From positions 62,001-126,000 of the forward strand of contig CAXTRK010000006.1 of the NCBI GenBank assembly GCA_964246745.1: a DNA stretch of 64,000 nt, in the 5' to 3' direction. Within the stretch, counting starts at the first letter, position 1; every line of letters starts with the position of its first letter. This stretch comes from Lichenicoccus sp964246745. Lineage in GTDB: Bacteria > Pseudomonadota > Alphaproteobacteria > Acetobacterales > Acetobacteraceae. Positions 43,975 through 51,459 of the stretch are shown here, one piece after another. Below the pieces are notes generated by a model. It saw only the letters and a list, made by a program, of their open reading frames with translations, was not told the DNA's origin and searched no databases. The translations under genes were made by a program, and so were the position numbers.

Positions 43975-44448
43975 TCACCGAAACACCAGCCGGCGGGACA
44001 TGGTGAAATTCGAGAACATGCCGGCGCCGGTGCCTCCCACAAGCGCCAAGACCGGATGGGTATGGCAGATCGGCACAAGATGCAGGAGTGTCAGCACCGT
44101 GCCGCGGTTAAGCAGGAAGCCAAGTGAGTTGGCCGCCAGGAAGGTGCCCCACTGACGCAGCATGCCGCCGGTCCGCCCGATGCCGTGGAAGGTCCACAGA
44201 CGGTTCATCAGCCAGTTCGCCGAGGCGGCGACGAAGTAGGATACCAAGGCGGCCGCGGTCAGGCCGATCACGCCCTTCAGCGTATAGACAGTCGCGGTGT
44301 CCCAGCAGAATCCCAGCAGACCGACCACGCCAAATCGGAAGAACTGATGCGCCAACTGCCGCCTGGCCGGCGTCAAGATCGCGCGGGCGAAACCAGGGCG
44401 GCGTCGATGAGTGACCAGCGCAATGTCCGCCTCGGTGGCGTCGACCAT
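43975..44448 (-). CDS. GtrA-like membrane protein
   Basis: 157 residues with four hydrophobic helices: FFRFGVVGLLGFCWDTATVY, LTAAALVSYFVAASANWLMN, GTFLAANSLGFLLNRGTVLT and HPVLALVGGTGAGMFSNFTM. This is the GtrA/DPMS pattern, proteins thought to move polyprenyl-linked sugars across the inner membrane for surface glycosylation. ATG 44448 is preferred because GGAGA precedes it; ATG 44463 and 44523 are in-frame alternatives. No glycosyltransferase gene is adjacent. Confidence 0.87.
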   Translation of the reverse strand: MVDATEADIALVTHRRRPGFARAILTPARRQLAHQFFRFGVVGLLGFCWDTATVYTLKGVIGLTAAALVSYFVAASANWLMNRLWTFHGIGRTGGMLRQWGTFLAANSLGFLLNRGTVLTLLHLVPICHTHPVLALVGGTGAGMFSNFTMSRRLVFR

Positions 44449-44532
44449 GATGTCTCCGTTCATCTCTAAGGCTGTCCCACGCGGTCTCAGGCGAAGAGAT
44501 TCTAAAGCAAGAGTCTTGATCATCCACTAATA

Positions 44533-44558
44533 AAAAGGGCACCTCTCGGTGCCCTTTT
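44533..44558 (-). terminator. Rho-independent terminator behind the OmpA-family gene
   Basis: An 11-bp perfect stem (AAAAGGGCACC / GGTGCCCTTTT, 44533-44543 with 44548-44558) closes a 4-base loop, and on the minus strand it runs into TTTTTATTAG. It lies 22 bases beyond the stop of the OmpA-family gene and should end that transcript. The T-rich stem flanks may also let it work in the opposite direction. Confidence 0.9.
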
Positions 44559-44580
44559 CGTGAAAAAAAGAAACGGTCGA

Positions 44581-45717
44581 TCAGTGCAGGATGATTTCGA
44601 CGCGGCGGTTCTGCGCCTCGCGCGTGTCAGGGCCGGTCGGCACCAGCGGATGCGTCTCGCCGAAGCCCTGCGTCTCGATTGCGCCTTCCGGCACGCCGTC
44701 GCGGATCAGCTCAGCCTTGACGCTCTCCGCACGTCGGATCGACAGACCCATGTTGTAACGCTCACCGCGCGGACCCGGGTGAACCGCTGACGTGTCGGTG
44801 TAGCCATTGACCTCGATGCGAGTCGTTTGCACCCGGGTCGAGGCCTGTGCCGCCTCGGCAATGATCTGACGGGCGCGATCGCTGAGGTTGGACTTGTCCC
44901 AATCGAAGAACACGAGATAGGTGCGGGCCGGCGCCGGGGCAGGGGCCACGACCGGAGCAGGCGGCGGCGGCGGCGGCGCCGTCTCGAAGGCGTAGCGAAT
45001 GCCCAGCATGAAGGAGTGATCGAAGTTGTCGTTGAAGTCCGCGTTGCCCTTGTGGATGCCGGACGGCGTGTAGGCGGTCGACTGGAAGGCGGAGCCGGTC
45101 AGGCTGTTGGTGGTGGACAGGAAGCGGTACTCCGCGGTCACGGCGAGACCTGGGACTTGGGTGATGTTGTAGGCTACGCCGACGATGCCCTGATAGGCGA
45201 ACGCGCCTTGCGTGCCGCCGACGCGGTTGACGTCACCATTGTCATAGACTGTCGAGAGCGGAGACAGATGTGTCCACAGATAGCCGGCGCCGACGCCGAC
45301 ATAGGGCGTCACTGGCAGGGCGATGCCGAACTGCTCCAGGTTGAGGTCATACAGCACGTTGACCATCGGGCCGTATTTTTCCGAATGGCCGTTGGTATAG
45401 CCCGGCACGGGAGTCCTGCCGCGATGTTCGGCCTCGTTCTGCATGTACAAGCCCTCAAGCTCGATACGCAGCCCGTTCGCCATGCCGTAGCCAAACGACG
45501 CCTCGCCGGTATAGCCGTTCTTGAAGCGATACTTGGACGAGTTTGCGCCCTCCGTGCCATCCGCGAAGGTGGTCGGAGAGAAGTGCGACTTGATGTCCTG
45601 CTGGATGGTGTAGCCGCCGCCGAGACTCACATAGGGGCCGACAACGGGCTGTGCCATGGCCACCGCGGGAGCCGCGGCCATGAGGGTAGTTCCAAGAAGT
45701 GCCGTGCGCAGACGCAT
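44581..45717 (-). CDS. OmpA family outer-membrane protein
   Basis: 378 residues. A signal peptide (RTALLGTTLMAAAPAVAMAQ) is followed by an eight-strand-type beta barrel (about 22-235; for example VVGPYVSLGGGYTIQQDIKS, YGMANGLRIELEGLYMQ, YVGVGAGYLWTHLSPL). A Pro/Ala hinge (APPPPPPAPVVAPAPAPA) leads to the peptidoglycan-binding OmpA domain YLVFFDWDKSNLSDRARQII, IEVNGYTDTSAVHPG, NMGLSIRRAESVKAELIRDG and GETHPLVPTGPDTREAQNRR. It links outer membrane and cell wall. ATG 45717 gives the proper signal peptide. It is a single-gene transcript with its own terminator. Confidence 0.94.
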   Translation of the reverse strand: MRLRTALLGTTLMAAAPAVAMAQPVVGPYVSLGGGYTIQQDIKSHFSPTTFADGTEGANSSKYRFKNGYTGEASFGYGMANGLRIELEGLYMQNEAEHRGRTPVPGYTNGHSEKYGPMVNVLYDLNLEQFGIALPVTPYVGVGAGYLWTHLSPLSTVYDNGDVNRVGGTQGAFAYQGIVGVAYNITQVPGLAVTAEYRFLSTTNSLTGSAFQSTAYTPSGIHKGNADFNDNFDHSFMLGIRYAFETAPPPPPPAPVVAPAPAPARTYLVFFDWDKSNLSDRARQIIAEAAQASTRVQTTRIEVNGYTDTSAVHPGPRGERYNMGLSIRRAESVKAELIRDGVPEGAIETQGFGETHPLVPTGPDTREAQNRRVEIILH

Positions 45718-46049
45718 TGTCTCGTCCTCTTCAATCAATCAACCGCTTGAGAAGCCGCCAACCATCGGCGGCACAGTCTCGTCGCAGTGCCTAATCCGCA
45801 TATAGAACCAGCGGTTGCCGTTGGATAATCAGAACCGGGTGCATTCATCCATTCGAACACGCGATGTGACGCAAACAACACAGTTTGTTAACACGTTGTG
45901 ATGATTGCGTGAGTACTGGCCGTTTAACGAGAAAAAAGCGCGTCTTCGGCATATGCGGGCACTTGTCGTTACGGTAGGCCAAGCAGCCTCGCCGATTTGC
46001 GCGAGGCTTGCCGTCATGCCGACCGCGCGCAGCAACGAGGCGCTGGCGA

Positions 46050-46130
46050 AGCCGCCACCGTCGCGTCAGTGACGATCACCGCCCGCTTCTGGGCGGCCCG
46101 CTGCGGCAGCATCGGCGCGAGGATCGCACC
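46050..46130 (-). pseudogene. Fragment of 3-dehydroquinate synthase (aroB) behind aroK
   Basis: Read on the minus strand one base out of frame from aroK, this stretch gives GAILAPMLPQRAAQKRAVIV followed by TDATVAA, which resembles the N-terminal part of AroB (lid of the Rossmann domain, VTD-x-x-VAA). The frame stops soon after; a further shift gives FASASLLRAVGMTASLAQIG, also AroB-like in position. The rest of aroB is absent and the bases beyond 45990 are non-coding. The 3' end of aroK reads through it in another frame. Identification is by eye from known AroB sequences. aroK-aroB is the normal order in related bacteria. Confidence 0.55.
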
Positions 46131-46680
46131 GGCGCACCGCGATCCGCTCCGCCGGCCGCCAAGCGCTGAGCGACGCCAGCGCCATGCGGGTGGTCCTGTC
46201 GACGCTGTCGCCGCATTCGATGATGATGTCCGCCTCCGCATAGACCGGATGGCGCACGCGCATCAGCCCGGTCAGGATCTCGCGCGGATTGCCGCCGGCG
46301 AGCAACGGCCGATGGGAGCGTCCGCTGACCCGGCGCACCAGCGTCTCGATCGGACAGCGCAACCAGATCGAGATGGCATGCTCGCGGATCGCAGCCCTGG
46401 TCGCATCGTCCATGAACGCGCCGCCACCCGTCGCCAGCACGACCCTGTCCTCCTGGAGCAGGCGGGAGATCACCCGTCGTTCGCCCTCGCGGAACGCCGG
46501 CTCTCCCCAGAGTGCCCACATCTCGGAGATGCTGCGTCCGGCGGCGCGCTCGATCTCGAAATCCGCGTCCCGGAAGGCGAGACCCAGCCGAGCGGCAAGC
46601 TTGCGGCCGATGGTGGTCTTGCCGGCGCCCATCAAGCCGATCAGGACGATGGAACGCGGACGCGCGGTGCTGCGTGACAT
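46066..46680 (-). CDS. aroK: Shikimate kinase
   Basis: 204 residues from ATG 46680; phosphorylates shikimate in aromatic amino-acid synthesis. Walker A is IVLIGLMGAGKTTIGRKLAA, the shikimate-binding region is FRDADFEIERAAGRSISEMW with GEPAFREGERRVI, then VVLATGGGAFMD and the lid SHRPLLAGGNPREIL. The core ends around residue 180 (LASLSAWRPAERI). The last 24 residues, RRCDPRADAAAAGRPEAGGD and RH, are not kinase-like and come from reading an aroB remnant out of frame, so the natural C-terminus has been replaced. Confidence 0.9.
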   Translation of the reverse strand: MSRSTARPRSIVLIGLMGAGKTTIGRKLAARLGLAFRDADFEIERAAGRSISEMWALWGEPAFREGERRVISRLLQEDRVVLATGGGAFMDDATRAAIREHAISIWLRCPIETLVRRVSGRSHRPLLAGGNPREILTGLMRVRHPVYAEADIIIECGDSVDRTTRMALASLSAWRPAERIAVRRCDPRADAAAAGRPEAGGDRH

Positions 46681-46738
46681 AATCGTGAAGCTAGCATAGA
46701 GGCTCCGGGTCAACCATGAGCCGGCGGGAGGGCCACGC

Positions 46739-46894
46739 ATGATCCGTGTTTTTGCCATCGTTCTTGGCGCCGGGATCGTGGCACTGCTTGGAGGTTTCCT
46801 CTATCTGGGCGCCTCGCCGCCAAAGCCGCATATCCGCGACATGCACGTGGTGCTGCCGAACACTCGTTTCAGCGACAATCCAACCCACAAATAA
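46739..46894 (+). CDS. 51-residue membrane-anchored peptide upstream of xerD
   Basis: A short gene from ATG 46739 to TAA 46894. The ribosome site GGGAGG (46727-46732) is strong and well placed. The product has one membrane helix (IRVFAIVLGAGIVALLGGFL), then a short polar tail ending KPHIRDMHVVLPNTRFSDNP. Arg/Lys placement suggests the C-terminus faces the periplasm. It is separated from xerD by only 4 bases, so it is translated with it. Function is unknown. It runs divergently from aroK. Confidence 0.75.
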   Translation: MIRVFAIVLGAGIVALLGGFLYLGASPPKPHIRDMHVVLPNTRFSDNPTHK

Positions 46895-46898
46895 GCCG

Positions 46899-47867
46899 AT
46901 GGACCGCTTTCAGGAGAGTTTCCTCGAGATGCTTGCCGCCGAGCGCGGCGCCTCGCGCAACACGCTCAAGGCCTATGCCGCCGACCTCGCCGACTTCGCC
47001 CGCCATGCCGAAGCCGCCGGAGAAAGTGCCGCCATGGTCTCGGTGCCGGTGCTGCGCGCCTACATGGCAGCGCTCAACGACGCCGGAATGTCCGCCCGCA
47101 CCGCGGCCCGCCGGCTGTCCTGCCTGAAGCAGTTTCATCGTCATCTGCTGCGCGAAGGCGCGCGCCGCGACGATCCCTGCCAGCACCTCGATGCGCCACG
47201 CCTGCCGCGGACGCTGCCGCGTGTGCTCTCGGAGGACGAGGTCGACCGCCTGTTCGCCGCCTGCGCGCCCGCCGTGCATGCACGCGAGGCCGCGCCCTCG
47301 CAGGATCTGCGCCGCCGCACGGCGCGCGCCGCCATCGAGATGCTCTATGCGACCGGCATGCGCATCTCCGAGCTGCTGGCGCTGCGCGCGGACAGCCTCG
47401 CTCACGACGCGCCGATGCTGCTGGTCCGCGGCAAGGGCGGCCGTGAGCGCGTGGTGCCGTTGTCGGACACGGCACGCGAGGCGGCGGCCGAGCTGGTCGC
47501 GGGGCGTGCCCCGGCCGTCTGGCTGTTCCCCGGACGCAATCCCGCGCGCGCTCTGTCCAGACAGGGCTTTGATCTGATCCTCGCCGAGGTCGGCCGCCGC
47601 GCCGGCATCGACCCGGACCGTCTGTCGCCGCACGTGCTGCGTCATTCCTTTGCCAGCCACATGCTGGCGCGCGGCGCCGACCTGCGCTCGCTGCAGATGC
47701 TGCTCGGTCATGCCGATATCGCGACGACGCAAATCTATACGCACGTCCAGGCGGCGCGGCTGAAGCACCTGCTCGAGCTGCACCATCCGCTGTCGCGCGC
47801 TCCCTTGGCTGCCCCCTTGGCCGATCAGGCAACTGTGCTAAAGGCCCGCGATGCGTCACTTTCTTGA
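46899..47867 (+). CDS. xerD: Site-specific tyrosine recombinase XerD
   Basis: 322 residues. The SAM-like N-terminal domain contains SFLEMLAAERGASRNTLKAY. The catalytic domain shows all expected residues: Arg in EMLYATGMRISELLALR, Lys in GKGGRERVVPL, HVLRHSFASHMLARG (His-x-x-Arg), LQMLLGHADIATTQIYTHVQ with the nucleophilic tyrosine about residue 280. It works with XerC at the dif site to resolve chromosome dimers. Position directly ahead of accA is the usual place of xerD in this group. Its last 17 bases overlap accA. Confidence 0.93.
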   Translation: MDRFQESFLEMLAAERGASRNTLKAYAADLADFARHAEAAGESAAMVSVPVLRAYMAALNDAGMSARTAARRLSCLKQFHRHLLREGARRDDPCQHLDAPRLPRTLPRVLSEDEVDRLFAACAPAVHAREAAPSQDLRRRTARAAIEMLYATGMRISELLALRADSLAHDAPMLLVRGKGGRERVVPLSDTAREAAAELVAGRAPAVWLFPGRNPARALSRQGFDLILAEVGRRAGIDPDRLSPHVLRHSFASHMLARGADLRSLQMLLGHADIATTQIYTHVQAARLKHLLELHHPLSRAPLAAPLADQATVLKARDASLS

Positions 47868-48807
47868 TTTCGAAAAACCGGTTGCCGAGCTCGAGGACAA
47901 GATCGAAGAGCTTCGCCAGATGTCGGACGCGGAAGGCATCAACATCGCCGACGAGATCGCCCGGCTCACTGACAAGGCGGACCGCCAGCTCCGCGCCACC
48001 TATGCGAAACTCACCCCGTGGCAGAAGGTGCAGGTCGCCCGCCATCCGCAACGGCCGCATGCCCTCGACTATATCGCAACGTTGCTCACCGACTATGTTC
48101 CGCTTGCCGGCGACCGCACCTTTGCCGAGGACCGCGCCATCGTCGGCGGCCTGGCCCGCTTCGAGGGTCAGCCGGTCATGGTCATCGCCACCGAGCGCGG
48201 CGACGATCTCGACACCAGGCTTGCGCATAATTTCGGCATGGCGCGCCCCGAGGGATACCGCAAGGTGCGCCGGCTCGCGGAGCTTGCCGGACGCTTCGGT
48301 CTGCCGATCCTGACCTTTGTCGACACCGCGGGCGCCTTCCCTGGCATCGAGGCGGAGGCACGCGGGCAGGCCGAGGCGATCGCCCGTTCGACCGATACGT
48401 TGCTCTCGGCGCCGGTGCCGATCATCGCCACCGTGATCGGCGAAGGCGGCTCCGGCGGCGCGGTGGCTCTCGCCGCCGGCGACCGTTTGCTGATGCTGGA
48501 GCACGCCATCTACTCGGTGATCTCTCCGGAGGGCTGTGCCGCGATCCTGTGGCGCGACTCCGCCCAGGCGCCGGCGGCGGCCGAGGCGATGCGCCTGACC
48601 GCCGCCGACCTCAAGCAGTTCGGCCTCATCGACGAGATCATCGCCGAGCCGGTGGGCGGCGCGCACCGCGATGCGCAATCAGCGATCGGCGCCGTCGGCC
48701 GCGCCATCGCCGCGGCGCTGCCGCCGCTGCTGGCGCTGGAGGCCGCGGCGCTCACCGCCTTGCGCCGCGAGAAGTATCTGGCGATGGGCCGCGATAGTCT
48801 CGCCTGA
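47851..48807 (+). CDS. accA: Acetyl-CoA carboxylase carboxyltransferase subunit alpha
   Basis: 318 residues; with AccD it transfers the carboxyl group from biotin to acetyl-CoA, the first step of fatty-acid synthesis. It begins RHFLDFEKPVAELEDKIEEL and contains KLTPWQKVQVARHPQRPHAL, AIVGGLARFEGQPVMVIATE, FVDTAGAFPGIEAEARGQAE and the oxyanion-hole region IGEGGSGGAVALAAGDRLLM. Length is normal. The start overlaps the xerD end by 17 bases. Confidence 0.96.
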   Translation: MRHFLDFEKPVAELEDKIEELRQMSDAEGINIADEIARLTDKADRQLRATYAKLTPWQKVQVARHPQRPHALDYIATLLTDYVPLAGDRTFAEDRAIVGGLARFEGQPVMVIATERGDDLDTRLAHNFGMARPEGYRKVRRLAELAGRFGLPILTFVDTAGAFPGIEAEARGQAEAIARSTDTLLSAPVPIIATVIGEGGSGGAVALAAGDRLLMLEHAIYSVISPEGCAAILWRDSAQAPAAAEAMRLTAADLKQFGLIDEIIAEPVGGAHRDAQSAIGAVGRAIAAALPPLLALEAAALTALRREKYLAMGRDSLA

Positions 48808-48817
48808 TCAGCCTTGC

Positions 48818-49582
48818 TCACGCGCCGCGGGAGGGCTCGCCTTCGAGCGCAGTGAAACCCAGGCTTTCGATCAGGCCGCGCACCGCCGCCGCCGCCTCGC
48901 GCACCGCGTCCGCATCGCGCCCCTTGCTGACCAGGCTGACGCCGCGACTGCCGGCGGCGTTTCGCTCGTACGGGTAACTGCCGAGATCGAGGCTCGGGAA
49001 ACGACGCTGGATCGCTTCCAGCCCCGCCGCGATGGCGCCTTCGGACAGGTTGTCCGCGTGCCAGCTCGCCGACACCACCGGCCGGCCGCCTTTCAGGCTC
49101 GGCGCCAGGCATTCGAACATGGCACGCATGATACGCGGCACGCCTGCCATGACGTGCACGTTGCTGATGGAAAACCCGGGCGCCACCGAGACCGGGTTCT
49201 CGATCGGCACGGCGCCGCGCGGCAGCATCGCCATGCGCTGCCGCGCGGCATTGAACGTGCCGGGGGCCATCATCGCTTCCAGCTTGGCGAAGCTCTCCGG
49301 GTGGATCTCCCAGGGCACGCCGAAGGCTTCGGCGACGCAGGGGCTGGTGATGTCGTCGTGCGTCGGCCCGATGCCGCCGGTTGTCAGCAGATGGTCGAAG
49401 CGGGCGCGCAGCTCGACGACGGCGGCCACGATGGTCTCGCGCACATCCGGGATGACGCGGACCTCGCGCACGTCGATGCCGATCTCGCCCAGCCGTCTGG
49501 CCAGGAACTGGATGTTGGCGTCCTGGGTGCGGCCGGAGAGAATCTCGTTGCCGATCACCAGAATGCAGGCGGTAGGGTTCAT
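48818..49582 (-). CDS. CinA/MoaB-like molybdopterin-binding domain protein
   Basis: 254 residues. NPTACILVIGNEILSGRTQD, then FDHLLTTGGIGPTHDDITSP are the two signatures of the MoCF-binding (CinA N-terminal) domain. The middle part includes GTFNAARQRMAMLPRGAVPI and HVMAGVPRIMRAMFECLAP. The family is often annotated as a competence/damage-inducible or nicotinamide-nucleotide-linked protein; the C-terminal deamidase domain of full CinA is missing, so no specific reaction is assigned. ATG 49582 is preferred over the longer frame from 49645. It converges on accA with a 10-base gap. Confidence 0.88.
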   Translation of the reverse strand: MNPTACILVIGNEILSGRTQDANIQFLARRLGEIGIDVREVRVIPDVRETIVAAVVELRARFDHLLTTGGIGPTHDDITSPCVAEAFGVPWEIHPESFAKLEAMMAPGTFNAARQRMAMLPRGAVPIENPVSVAPGFSISNVHVMAGVPRIMRAMFECLAPSLKGGRPVVSASWHADNLSEGAIAAGLEAIQRRFPSLDLGSYPYERNAAGSRGVSLVSKGRDADAVREAAAAVRGLIESLGFTALEGEPSRGA

Positions 49583-49620
49583 GCGTTCGGTCTCTGTCCT
49601 GGCCGGGCGGCGTTGCCTAC

Positions 49621-50439
49621 ATGGGAGCGATGAACAAAATAGCATCTGTGCCTTGCGGTTTCATTCGGGTGATCGACCTGGAGACGACCGGCAACAGCTT
49701 CACCGATGGCGGCGTGGTGGAGATCGGCTGGCAGGATGTGGCGCCACGCGCGGACCGGCCGGGTGAATGGAGCCTTTCCGGCCCGCCGCAGTCGCGCCTG
49801 GTGCGGCCCGGCCATCCGATCTCGCCCTCCACCTCGGCGATCCATCACATCGTCGACGAGGACGTGGCCGCGGCGCCCGCCTGGCATGAGATCGCTCCCC
49901 TGGTGCTGTGCCATGATTCCGGCGGCCAAGCGCCGCTGGCGCTCGCCGCCCATCGCGCGAGTTTCGAGCAGCGCTGGTGCCGCCCAGCCTGGTCCGGACA
50001 CGCGCGCTGGATTTGCACCTACAAATGCGCGCTGCGCCTCTGGCCCGACGAGCCGGGACATTCCAACCAGGGGCTGCGCTACTCCCGTCGCCCCCACGGC
50101 CTGGATCGGGCGCTCGGCCTGCCGGCGCACCGGGCGGCGCCCGACGCCTATGTCACCGCGCATCATCTGCGCGACATGCTGGCGCTCGCGGATGTGGCGC
50201 AGTTGCTGGCCTGGTCGGATGCGCCCGCCCTGCTGGCGCGCGTCCCGCATGGCGCCTGGCGCGGCCGCCGCTGGCGCGATCTCGACGACGCCGCTCTGGC
50301 AGGTCTTCTCGCCGGCGAGTCCGGCGGCAACGCCGACCTGATCTTCACCGCACGCACCGAGCACGAACGCCGCGCCGGCGCCGCGCCGCAGGCGGGTGCG
50401 GCTGCGCAGTTCTCGCTCGGCTTGCAGGCCGGTGGGTGA
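49621..50439 (+). CDS. DEDDh 3'-5' exonuclease (DNA polymerase III epsilon-like)
   Basis: 272 residues. Exo I: FIRVIDLETTGNSFTDGGVV (D and E). Exo II: ALAAHRASFEQRW, where the usual Asn/Asp of the motif is Arg-Ala-Ser-Phe. Exo III: HRAAPDAYVTAHHLRDML (His and Asp). The C-terminal third (HGAWRGRRWRDLDDAALAGL) resembles the small DUF3820-type extension found on some exonucleases. It should trim DNA or RNA 3' ends; it is too divergent to be the main proofreading subunit. Start ATG 49621 or 49630. It converges on the GNAT-NUDIX gene three bases later. Confidence 0.83.
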   Translation: MGAMNKIASVPCGFIRVIDLETTGNSFTDGGVVEIGWQDVAPRADRPGEWSLSGPPQSRLVRPGHPISPSTSAIHHIVDEDVAAAPAWHEIAPLVLCHDSGGQAPLALAAHRASFEQRWCRPAWSGHARWICTYKCALRLWPDEPGHSNQGLRYSRRPHGLDRALGLPAHRAAPDAYVTAHHLRDMLALADVAQLLAWSDAPALLARVPHGAWRGRRWRDLDDAALAGLLAGESGGNADLIFTARTEHERRAGAAPQAGAAAQFSLGLQAGG

Positions 50440-50442
50440 CGA

Positions 50443-51459
50443 CTACAGATAGTCCCGCAGCAACGGCACCAGCGGCTTGTCCGCCTCTGGCATGGCATAC
50501 TCCGAAAGCCGGTCCGGGCGCACCCAGGCGAGACTCTGGCCCTCGCGCGGTTCGGCCATGCCCTGCCAGCGGCGGCACAGATAGAGCGGCATCAGCAGAT
50601 GGAAGCCGTCATAGCCGTGCGAGGCGAAGCTGAACGGCGCGAGGCAGGTGGAGGAGACATCGATGCCGAGCTCTTCGCGCAGTTCGCGGATCAATGCCCG
50701 CTCGGGGATCTCGCCTGGCTCCATCTTGCCGCCCGGGAACTCCCACAGGCCCGCCATCGGCCGTCCTTCCGGCCGGCGCGACAGCAGGATGCGGCTGTCG
50801 CTGTCGATCAGTGCGCAGGCGGCGACCAGGACCAGGGGCCGCCGCGCGACCGGCCCCGGCTCGATGCTCGGCTCGGGTCCAAGGTCGGACCCAAGGTCGG
50901 ATAGCGCGCGCAGGTCGGCCGGTTCGGCCGCGAACCGCAGCACCGGCTGGCTGGCGCCGCGCGCCTCGAACCGCTGCGTGCCGCTGCCGGTCTCGCGAAA
51001 GCCGATGCGGCGCAGCACGGCGGCGGAAGCGGGATTATCGGTGGCGACCTGCGCGGTCAGCCGGTCGAGGCCGCGTTCCGAGAGCGCCCAATGGGCAATC
51101 CGGCCTGCCGCCTCGCTGGCCACGCCGCGGCCCCAATGGCTCCTGGCAATCCAGTAGCCGAGATCGGCGATGCGCGCGCCGGCTTCGATCTGCACGCCGA
51201 CACAGCCAAGGACGGCGTCGTCGCGTCTGGCGGTAATGACAAAATGATGCGCCTGACCCGCCGCCGCCTGTTCGACGGTCGAAGCGATCCAACTGTCGGC
51301 GAGCGGCCGCGGGTAGGGGAACGGAAGCTGGGCCAGCATGCGCACGATGCCCCAGTCGTTGATCAGTCGATGGATCGCCTCGGCATCGCGAGGCCGCGGC
51401 GGTCGCAGGATAAAGCGGGCGGTGACGAGTTCGGCCTGGCTGCCCGCCGCCTGCCTCAC
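50443..51459 (-). CDS. GNAT acetyltransferase fused to NUDIX (MutT-type) hydrolase
   Basis: 338 residues. Residues about 10-175 are a RimJ-type GNAT domain: TARFILRPPRPRDAEAIHRL, DLGYWIARSHWGRGVASEAA and NPASAAVLRRIGFRETGSG. After a short linker with a tandem DLGSDLGPE repeat, residues about 205-338 are a MutT-like NUDIX domain: LVLVAACALIDSDSRILLSR and the Nudix box GKMEPGEIPERALIRELREE with LGID. The NUDIX part probably clears oxidised dNTPs or similar; the acetyltransferase target is unknown. GTG 51459 overlaps the upstream Rieske gene's stop (GTGA). A continuous frame without a stop supports a real fusion. Confidence 0.85.
   Translation of the reverse strand: MRQAAGSQAELVTARFILRPPRPRDAEAIHRLINDWGIVRMLAQLPFPYPRPLADSWIASTVEQAAAGQAHHFVITARRDDAVLGCVGVQIEAGARIADLGYWIARSHWGRGVASEAAGRIAHWALSERGLDRLTAQVATDNPASAAVLRRIGFRETGSGTQRFEARGASQPVLRFAAEPADLRALSDLGSDLGPEPSIEPGPVARRPLVLVAACALIDSDSRILLSRRPEGRPMAGLWEFPGGKMEPGEIPERALIRELREELGIDVSSTCLAPFSFASHGYDGFHLLMPLYLCRRWQGMAEPREGQSLAWVRPDRLSEYAMPEADKPLVPLLRDYL

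Noticed and set aside
45985..46018. Stem AGCCTCGC/GCGAGGCT as a terminator behind aroK
   Set aside because: The 8-base stem is real, but no T-tract follows on either strand, so it is not supported as a Rho-independent terminator.
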